This document shows positions 56,038 through 64,000 of a stretch of 64,000 nucleotides of DNA, one piece after another. A program made the position numbers and the translations under genes. Below the pieces are notes generated by a model. That model did no database searches. It was not told the DNA's origin and was given only the letters and a program-made list of their open reading frames with translations. Every line of letters begins with the position of its first letter. Position 1 is the first letter of the stretch. Source of the stretch: Vandiemenella viatica (taxonomy: Eukaryota; Arthropoda; Insecta; Orthoptera; Morabidae); assembly GCA_031002005.1 (NCBI GenBank), contig JARYHS010006964.1, positions 4,650,001-4,714,000 of the forward strand, in the 5' to 3' direction.

Positions 56038-56866
56038 TTAAACATTACAAGAAAAATTGTCCTCACCAAAATGAATACGCTTATGATAATTAAGTTTTTT
56101 AGACTCTATAAATGTTTTTCCACACACATCACAGGAAAACGGGCGTTCTCCAGAATGAATCCGCTGATGATTTTTAAAGCTGTTAGAATCTGCAAATGAT
56201 TTTCGGCAAACGTCACAAGAAAATGGGCGTTCACCAGAATGAATCAGCCGATGTCTTTGGAGATGTCCAGAAACTGTAAATGATTTTCCACAAAATTCGC
56301 AACAAAACGGGCGTTCACCAGTATGAATCCGGAGATGACTTTTAAGGCCTCCTGACTGTCTAAATGATTTTAAACAAAAATTACAAGAAAATGGGCGTTC
56401 TCCAGAATGAATCCGCTGATGGTTTTTAAGGCTACCAGACTCCGTAAACGATTTTCCACAAACATTACAAGAAAACGGCCGTTCACCAACATGAATACGC
56501 TCGTGACGTTTAAGCCCTCCAGACCTTGTAAACGATTTTGCACAAACATGACAGGAAAACGGGCGTTTTCCTGAATGAATCCGCTGATGACTTTTAAGGT
56601 TACCAGGCCGTGTAAATGATTCTCGGCAAATGTCACAAGAAAATATGCGTTGAGTGGAATGAAACCGCTTCTGCTGTTGAAGTGTAGAATAATCTTTTAA
56701 TGGTTTTCCACAATCTTCACGTGAATATGGGCGTTGCCCCAAATTAATCCTATTCCTATAACTGTAGGTAGTGGCTGGCTCCTCTTCTAAGCTCTTGGTT
56801 TGAAGTTCATCAGTATTAAGTTGTTGCTCATAACTGTAACTGCTTTTTTTGCAGTCACAATAACCC
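56038..56866 (-). CDS. C2H2 zinc-finger terminal exon, copy 2 (seven good fingers)
   Basis: Paralogue of 33251-34112, with the same acceptor (GCTTGATTGTAG) and phase at 56866. The leader is similar (YCDCKKSSYSYEQQ). Finger 1 is degenerate: YSREDCGKPLKDY then QQQKRFH, with the first Cys changed to Arg and the first His to Gln. Fingers 2-8 keep all zinc ligands. A ninth finger starts (EDNFSCNV) and is cut by the TAA at 56038-56040. Helix contact residues differ from copy 1 in fingers 2, 4, 5, 7 and 8 but not in 3 and 6. An upstream exon with the start codon must exist and was not found. The open frame across 830 nt says it is, or recently was, under selection. Confidence 0.85.
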
Positions 56867-57027
56867 CTACAATCAAGCAAACTTGCATGTTAATATTCGG
56901 TGAAAAATTATTATACTAGTGGAGTATGATATTGGCAATTTACAGATATGTTTTCAGTTTTCCATTTTTTATAACTAGGAGACTATATTCTTTTAATATC
57001 TACTTAATTCTATTTTTCCCTTACAGC

Positions 57028-57245
57028 TATATACTTCGTCATTGTCGAGGTCATTACAGACAGAAAAGGACTAGAGCAAGGAACTGGATGGAACCCGGCT
57101 ATTGCCTTCGAAGGTTCCATCCCGACCAGGAGTGATTTGAGGATACCATGTGGAACTCAAATTTGTATGGCTGGGTGGGGTTTCGAACCCAAGTCCTTCT
57201 AAGTGCGAAGCCAGAATATTAAACATTCTCCCACTACACTCAGTA
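57028..57245 (-). mobile_element. SINE family 1, shared copy in duplication copy 2
   Basis: Counterpart of 34272-34475. B box GGGTTCGAAACCCC and core CACATGGTATCCTCAAATCA are kept, as is the AATGACCTCGACAATGACG tail. Confidence 0.8.
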
Positions 57246-57909
57246 CTTTCGTGTAATAAGCAACAACCCATGCTACTGTTAAAATAAAACAGCTTGACAT
57301 TTAAAAACAAAGAACCATGACTGACCAAAGCCCATTAGTTATATTTTAGGAAAAAAGGTTGAAAAACTCTTGAAGTAGATAGAAATATAATCAATTATGG
57401 AATTATCGATTTACTAAATAAAGACGCTGATAAAGTAAAATACTGAAATACTGCCTACATATAAAACAGTACAAATAAAATTAATATTAGCAAAAAATTA
57501 TTTCTCATTCCCTAAAGCTACCTAAAATGAATTAGTTAAAAGACTCGATGCACCAATGGCCTTGTCTATTGAGTAATATGTATGGTTGCTTATCCAGGTT
57601 TTTTTTATTAATAAATGAAATAGAAACACTGTAATAAAAATATGAAATATTGAGCTCATTCCCCACTGATATTACTCTCACAAAATGGAAATGATAATTA
57701 AAAAAAAAAAAAAAAAAACATGCACATGAATAGAGATTATCAGTATACAGATTTTCACAAAAGTTACCTCATATTAGATGTTTGATAGATATATCTGCAA
57801 GACTAAAATAAAAAAAACTATCAAAATTAACAGATAAATAACATAATGAAATTTCTTATTTTGTATCTAGATCTCCATACGAATGTTTTGTATATGTTAT
57901 TGAATATGC

Positions 57910-58262
57910 AATCATCATCATCTATGGAGATCTTCCAGCTGCTGGTTGGGTCTGTTGGGCACAAAAGACTCGCCATCACTTCCTGTCTAACAACCATCTA
58001 TCTTCTTTCATAGTCGCCCAGTGTCCTCATCTTTCCCCTACACATTTCTTAACGCCTTTAATCCATCTGTCTCTCGGTCTTCCTCTCAGCTGCATTGACA
58101 GCATCTTCCTTGGTAACTTATCTTTTCCCATTCTATTTGCATCCCCATTCCACTGTAACCTAGATTTTTCAATTCTTTGTTATAACAGTTCTTTTTTAAT
58201 CATCTGCCTAATTATTTCATTCCTATTCTGTCCCTTCTCGATAATGCCACTCTGCTCAGGGA
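57910..58262 (-). mobile_element. LINE 3'-terminal fragment (shared)
   Basis: Counterpart of 35620-36010, with a shorter ATC run at the end. The matching stretch GCTGCTGGTTGGGTCTGTTG is kept. Confidence 0.65.
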
Positions 58263-58755
58263 ATAGTGTGGAACCCCTGCCCAGGGATACCAGCTAAGTC
58301 CTCAACGACAGGTTTTGGAGAGAAGAAAACATGAGGAATGGTGAAAATGGTGGAAGGGGCCACCCATCATCTCCAGGGGTAAATTGGAAGGAAACTCCAC
58401 TGTCTAGTGACGAAGAAGAATCATCAAAGGCTAAGGGGGTAAAACCTAAAAGAAAGGCCTCAACTGTGCTAGGCATAGCAAGCTAACAGTGCGAGAATGG
58501 AATGATTGCATTCAAATATAAAGGAACAAGTCTCAGAGAGTATTGAATATCTAATGGCATTTTGAAATATTAGGTAACGTATCCAACTTAATTGGATAAG
58601 ATGTTAAGTTCTCCAGAGTATATATATCAGCATTTTAAGAAAGCTGTACTGGCATCAACCGGCACACGTCTTAGTTGGAGACCACTTGAATAAATAAACA
58701 TACCATTAGGTAGGGACATTCTCTGTCTCCAACACTTTTCAACTTGTATTATGAA

Positions 58756-58791
<36 letters not shown>

Positions 58792-60395
58792 AACTAGCAA
58801 GATAAATGTTATAAGCTAAATATATGCTATGCAGTTGACACTGTGATTTTCATGTAAAATACAAAAATCTTGTTTCCTCAGAAAGAAAAAAAGAAAAAAA
58901 TATGAATTCATCATCAATTCAGAAATGGTATTCAGGTTATAGGGGAAAAGAGTAGTTCGTTACTTAGAGAGCCTCCTTCAGTGGTTTGGCAGCTGTCACA
59001 GTGACTGCTCGATAAGAGCAACAGATAACACAGAGAACTATTCCTAGACGATCACCAACTATTTCTAGGGAGATGGCGCGAGAAGAAAATTCTTTTACTT
59101 TTCATATAAGAATGTGTTAAAATCAGTTCTAATTTCTTAGTAAAAATTAAACATTTAACACAAAAATTAACATGCAATGCATTCGAGTACAAGGTGAAAG
59201 TTGTTGGGCTGGCAGAGAAATTTTTAGTATAAAAAGTAACAGAATCTCGATACATAGTCCCCCTTTAGTTCAATACACTAGATCAAACATTTTTCCAATG
59301 AACAGATTTCATTCCAAATGTGCGATTCTTGATGTTCTGAAAAAATACATCTCTATCACTTGATTTCATCCGGAATATTTTCCATTTATAAATATCGTTT
59401 GACTTGAAAGTGCGTGGAAGTCAGAGCTGTATAAACCTAGTAAATACTAGATATCGCTGAGTTTCTCTATTGTCAAAGTACGTTCATAGGCGAACGCAAC
59501 ATCTCGATCAAAGATTATTCTTTTTCTTGCTCTTCTTGTGAATTTTTTTTATTTACATGGTCCAAAAAATTGCATAATTTTTCTTATTGTTGTGTTCAAA
59601 TTTTCAATACAATACAAAGAGATCCCTCTGCATCCCAAAAATTACTGGCCTTCAGCTTTCTGATAGATGAAGTGGATCTCACCTATTTTTATGCAGATCG
59701 AACGGCTTTCAACCACTATAGAACTTTGAAAGTTTAATATGACCACCTAAACGTAGCGTAATCTTTGATGTTGTGAATTTTTGCCTGTTATTACATTCTT
59801 GAAAAGTCTACTTTCACACGTTGCGTGCTCTGGCTTTAACGAGTAACACCTTTTGTTCTTTAACTGTTAAATGCCATCGCAAAAAAAAAGTGCTCAACTG
59901 GAAATGAACAACACCACAACTTGCAGCCATGCGCTGTAGATTGTCTGCAAACTAATAACCTTCAAAGGTCTTTATTGTGTAATGTCTCATTTCTGGGGAC
60001 AGTGGTGGCCCTCACCACTATCAACAAATTTAAACAAAAATTGATGGGACTATCATTCTATACATAACTAAGAATTCAGGAACTTTATTTTCAAATTTGT
60101 AATTGCTTAACATTTAAGAAATCTGGTATCTCCTTTTGTGCATAGCGATTTAAATTCTGATGTAAAATGTACCATATCCTTTAATCTGCTATGTTTATTA
60201 CCGCAGCTATCAGAAACAGCTTTAATTATAGGAAGTATATCATATTGCTCCATATTATCGATGTATTTATAAATGGTTTGCACACCTCAGTTCATAGTAA
60301 GCCTTCACATCGATCATTTTCAATTTTTAATTCAACCGCCGATCTATTCATGTTGAAAGTGACGGACTCATTATAAACTGTCAATCCTTTTAGCT
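58263..60395. other. Duplicated sequence without recognised gene
   Basis: Counterpart of 36011-38095. It contains a 28-base T run at 58759-58786, expanded relative to copy 1. Confidence 0.4.
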
Positions 60396-60676
60396 GAAGT
60401 TCGTCAGTATAAAGGGTATATCTGTGGCGGAAGCGTGGAGTCAGGCTAGATGGGGACTCGAAGGTGAGCGGACGCGTTTTGCAGGGAGGCGTGTATTGTG
60501 TTCGGCGCAGAAAGGAAAGCGAACTATGCTTTTTATAACTGCGTGAGAATAAATAGTCAGAACAGTAAAGGTAGGCGGTTATACAAAAATAAAGACAGCC
60601 ACTTCATTGTGAAGAACAGTGTTGGTGAATTCGCGTAATTAATGAATATTGGTGATCAAAATATTATCGAGATTGT
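60396..60676. promoter_or_regulatory. CpG-rich candidate first exon/promoter, copy 2
   Basis: Counterpart of 38096-38383, with small deletions. The plus-strand donor TTGT|GTAAGT (GT at 60677-60678) is conserved. The minus-strand donor is lost (CAGCT instead of CAGGT). Confidence 0.4.
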
Positions 60677-61059
60677 GTAAGTGTTAACAAACACAAGAAC
60701 CTGCATCTTTAGGAATACGAATTCAGGGCCAAATTGTAAAGTGGTGGTCACAGCAAGCATTGGTGACGATTAAAAGTGTTTCTTGTCTTGCAGATACTTA
60801 CGATTTCTTATTTTGAACATAAAACATTATGTAACTCTTACCACTTCCCGTTGGTGGTGATTATTTTTATTTGCATGTTACAAGTTCCAATAACAACCAA
60901 AATCAAGAGTTTTACAATGATATTTTATTTCAAGGAGACACATAAAAGGAACTATTTTTAACGATTTAAATAAAATTACTTTCATATCATCTAGAAATTG
61001 AATATTCGTTACTAAGATATGTGTACAAACTTCAGGAAAAATGAACTCTCCATTAACAG

Positions 61060-61580
61060 TCAATTCTTCATCAGCCTCCAGAATAAAAGAAGTCGTCCAT
61101 TTAACCCAAGAATAGTCCTCCTCAGGCAGAGTTCATCCTCTAGAGACTTTCAATGTTTTCACTAAGAATTAACCCAGACAACCACCGTGATTCTTTTATT
61201 TATGCTGATGGTCTAGCTATATCTGTTCAATATATAACGTTTGTAGCAGCCAAGGATAGACATATGACGGACTGTGAGGATCAGACTAATATTTCTGAGT
61301 GTTTTTTAAACAATCATTTCACATCCGAGGAAAGTGTTTGGATGCTCAGCTTTTGCAAAGCCAGATGAACCAGTTGCAAATTGCCAAGAGAAGTCATCAT
61401 GCTCTCGTATGATGCATGTCTGTAAAAGGACGTCGAAAGCAGTCTGAGGGATCATTCGTTTGGTCATCCATATACAGAAAATGTTAGACTTTGATAACTA
61501 AGTCGACACAACACTGTAATGATCAGCAATGAGAGCAGCAAATGATGCTATTGCAGACACAGCTGTACAGCCATTCAGCA
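61060..61580 (+). pseudogene. Reverse-transcriptase-like relic (shared)
   Basis: Counterpart of 38780-39340. The best-preserved part reads DSFIYADGLAISVQYITF, near RT motif C, with Gly in place of the second Asp. Confidence 0.5.
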
Positions 61581-62021
61581 ACCAATTTGGTAATCAAAAG
61601 TTAGGTAAACACTCTAGAACAGCTTTCTTTTTCTCTATAGGGAAAAACCAAGCATGATGGAAAATCTTGTAAATAAAGTGTAAGAAAAAGCTGTTTATAA
61701 TTTCTTTAGAGTATCTATGCCAATAATAACTGAATAAAGGTGACTGTTGACATAATAGTAGGTGGTTAAGTTATAAAGTCTAGACTAGAAGGACAAATAA
61801 TTCTCAGGAAAGAATGTTTGAAGGCTAAACCCAACAAAAACTGAAGCCTCTGCATTTTACTCGAGTTGTAAATGGGCTTTTGAAAAGGTGTATGACTCTG
61901 CAATGCAGTGATAACACAAAATATTTCAGCGCGACTCTTAAAATAAATTTGACTTCTAACAAAATAATTATTTAAAATACATAAAAAACGAATTCAAAAA
62001 AGAACACTAATAATTGTAAAG

Positions 62022-62601
62022 TAACTTTATACCTTGCTTAATTGAAGAAAGTAAATCTAAATGGACAATATTTTACATTACTGTTATTGAAAGTCGGTAA
62101 CAGCTGTCACATCGCGAAGATCAAATTACTGGACTTTATTTGGTGTTCGAGGTGAACCGAGAGTAAGAACAAAAATTCCAAATATTTTATAGCATGTCAT
62201 GAAGCAGATAGTGTTATTGTAGGAGACAGCTTAGGGAAACAAATTAATGGAATTTTAATCTGTGGCTCTGCCTCATTAGTCATCAAGTTATATCTCTGGC
62301 ACTACAGTGTCAGTTGGTAGGCTGCATCATGAAGTAAACACTGTATAGTTAGTATAATACTGGAGTATCATCTGTATATCTTTGATTTGTTGAAACATAT
62401 TTCAAGAATTAATTTTAGGTAAGTAGTAAAATAATTTTTTATGTATTATTGTTATTTATTATTATTTTATCCCTTTGGTTTTCTTGCTTTGGATGGCACT
62501 GACTACAAAAATAACTAATTAATGTAAAAATTTCAATAACAGTAATGTAAAATATTGTCCTTTTAGATTTACTTTCTTTAATTAAGCATGGTATAAAGTT
62601 A
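62022..62601. mobile_element. MITE with about 75-bp inverted ends (shared)
   Basis: Counterpart of 39633-40217. The arms are kept (TAACTTTATACCTTGCTTAA at the left, AAGCATGGTATAAAGTTA at the right). Confidence 0.8.
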
Positions 62602-62734
62602 TTTTAAAATTTTTAGTGTACTTTTTTGAAGGCTTTTTTTTTTGTTTTTGAACAAATATTTTATTTTTAAATTTTTAGTGGTATTATAGTTATTTTGTAT
62701 TTTAAATATGCCACAGCCACTCTCATTTTGCGAA

Positions 62735-62870
62735 CTTCTGGTAGCTCAATGGTTAAAGCGAATTCTTTAAAAAAAAAAAAATTGTCTTTAGATTTCCTAA
62801 CAACTTTCAGAAAGGGGTGAATTGGATGCTGTCTTAAGGAGTGTCAATTTACATTTTGGTCCAGGCTGTG
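62735..62870 (+). mobile_element. tRNA-like SINE head fragment (shared)
   Basis: TGGTAGCTCAATGGTTAAAG is the counterpart of 40350-40480. Confidence 0.45.
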
Positions 62871-63159
62871 TTTCGATCTAATCATAACATCTGTTAAAGC
62901 TGCTGCTCGATAATCAAAACATGTAACATCTAGACATTAATACATACCACATACACAAATCTGTATCTGGAATATATCTGTTTGTTCTGGCATCACATAG
63001 AAAATAAAGATTTTTATTTGGTTTTCACAACGTAAAAAGTTGGGGTCCAAGTTTGAATCTGATGAGCATTTTGAGACACATTTATTTTATAAATATTCTG
63101 CCATGACTTAAAAATAGCTTAATTGAGTTTGACAAGATTTATAACTGTAGATTTTTGTA

Positions 63160-63974
63160 ATGATCATTGGAAATTATAAACGATGGGTGTAAATGGGAAG
63201 AGGGATTAGGATTTTGTATACCAAATGTAGACTGTTTTTATCTGATTGATTTAAACTATACATTTGTAATTTCTAATTGGTATCATATAAAAATTGTAGG
63301 TATGTATAAAAAACAATCAAGGTATGTGAAGGTGAAGAGTAGTTATGTTTTTGTAAAGCTTGTGTGGACAGTATTTATCACTTTGTTTTAAAGCATACAT
63401 GTGCGAAGTTCCATCGAAATCAGATAATAACTATAGCTTTGTGTAAAGAACATTTGCAAAAATTAAATGTGGTGAGAGAGTAAGCAGTTGGGTTTTTTAA
63501 ACAGAATGTTTCTCTTTGTTTTTAAGTATATATATATATATATATGTAGTGTTGCATCGAAATCTGATAAAAACGGTGGGTATCTATAAAGAAAATTGGA
63601 AATAAGGAGGAACGAGGGTAGAAGGGAACAGGTGTTGGGCTTCTGTAACCTAATTTATACACAATTGTTCTATATTTCTTAAAGTATACATGTGCAAATT
63701 TCCTTCAGAATCGGATAGAAACTGTGCTTTGTGTATATTAAGGGAGTGGAAAGGGGGAAGAGATGTTTGGCTTCTCTCAAACAAATGTAGACAGTAATTT
63801 TCTGTTTGTTTTGCAGTATACGTGTGCATACTTCCTTGAAAATCAGGAGATAGAAACAGTAGCTTTATATAATAAACATTGACAGTAATTAAATAGGTAG
63901 AATGGGGGATAGGGTTTGTGTATTTGTAAAAGTAATGTGAGTAGTATTTATTTTTTTCTATTTGTTTTAAAGTA
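63160..63974 (+). repeat. Tandem array start, copy 2
   Basis: First units of the array described at 40790-42725 (landmarks at about 63250, 63393, 63677 and 63818). A (TA)n run of about 18 bp sits at 63526-63545. The match to copy 1 ends at the TA at 63973-63974. Confidence 0.75.
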
Positions 63975-64000
63975 CTATAGAAGTCCGATTATCCGAGGTA
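63975..64000 (+). mobile_element. Probable pogo/Tigger-type terminal repeat, cut by the window end
   Basis: Homology to copy 1 stops immediately after TA, and the sequence continues AGAAGTCCGATTATCCGAGG, which looks like terminal repeats of pogo/Tigger elements (..CGATTATCCG). Copy 1 (41551-41560) has the uninterrupted site TTAAAGTATATGG. Confidence 0.45.

Larger units (their letters stand above)
54422..63974. repeat. Segmental duplication, copy 2
   Basis: Colinear with copy 1, starting at the edge of the gap and ending at about 63974, where a transposon-like terminus replaces the matching sequence. It differs from copy 1 by a SINE (54648-54910), loss of the hairpin and LINE insertions, an extra segment of about 100 bp at 61735-61850, a long T run (58759-58786), and a different zinc-finger repertoire. 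Confidence 0.93.

Overview
The window is eukaryotic, AT-rich and full of repeats. It looks like the genome of a large-genome insect, most likely polyneopteran (the orthopteroid, phasmid and cockroach group). The basis is the mix of decayed jockey-like, CR1-like and RTE-like LINEs, Ty3/gypsy relics, mariner, hAT and PIF/Harbinger DNA transposons, several tRNA-derived SINE families, and C2H2 zinc-finger exons with metazoan linkers and phased splice sites. The species assignment is inference. No intact single-exon host gene, true tRNA, rRNA or CRISPR array was found.

Layout. 0-13.7 kb is a mosaic of DNA transposons: a PIF/Harbinger-like element carrying a MADF-domain reading frame (540-1933), a jockey-like LINE relic (about 5-6.3 kb), a full-length hAT with a nested RTE-type insertion (7283-9126), a small hAT MITE (10157-10336), two mariner fragments (10.5-11.4 kb) and a HARBI1-like transposase relic split by another MITE (12-12.7 kb). 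13.7-26.2 kb holds SINEs, a gypsy gag relic, two SINE/RTE composites in tandem, a 190-bp tandem array, a jockey-like LINE (21.2-23.75 kb) and a CR1-like LINE (23.9-26.1 kb). A long inverted repeat follows at 26.2-26.7 kb. A gypsy pol relic occupies 28.4-30.2 kb, and a possible promoter with a first coding exon lies at 30.7-31.0 kb.

The second half is dominated by an old segmental duplication. About 31.76-41.56 kb (copy 1) is repeated in the same orientation at 54.42-63.97 kb (copy 2), with a 1000-N assembly gap covering the left border of copy 2. Each copy carries a minus-strand terminal exon coding for an array of C2H2 zinc fingers (33251-34112 and 56038-56866), a shared SINE, LINE tails, a shared inverted-repeat MITE, a CpG-rich candidate first exon, and a tandem array. 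Between the copies lies a third minus-strand zinc-finger exon of a different, internally duplicated design (47973-48515). A 1.58-kb foldback element (48659-50239), whose arms carry tRNA-like pol III boxes, sits inside a LINE relic.

How the parts relate. The zinc-finger exons are the only host-like coding sequence that can be supported. All three start at a splice acceptor of the same phase, so they could be 3' exons of one or several minus-strand genes. The duplicated pair keeps its zinc ligands but differs at the DNA-contact positions of most fingers, which fits functional divergence after duplication. Everything else is mobile-element sediment. Its presence or absence in the two copies gives a relative timeline of insertions.
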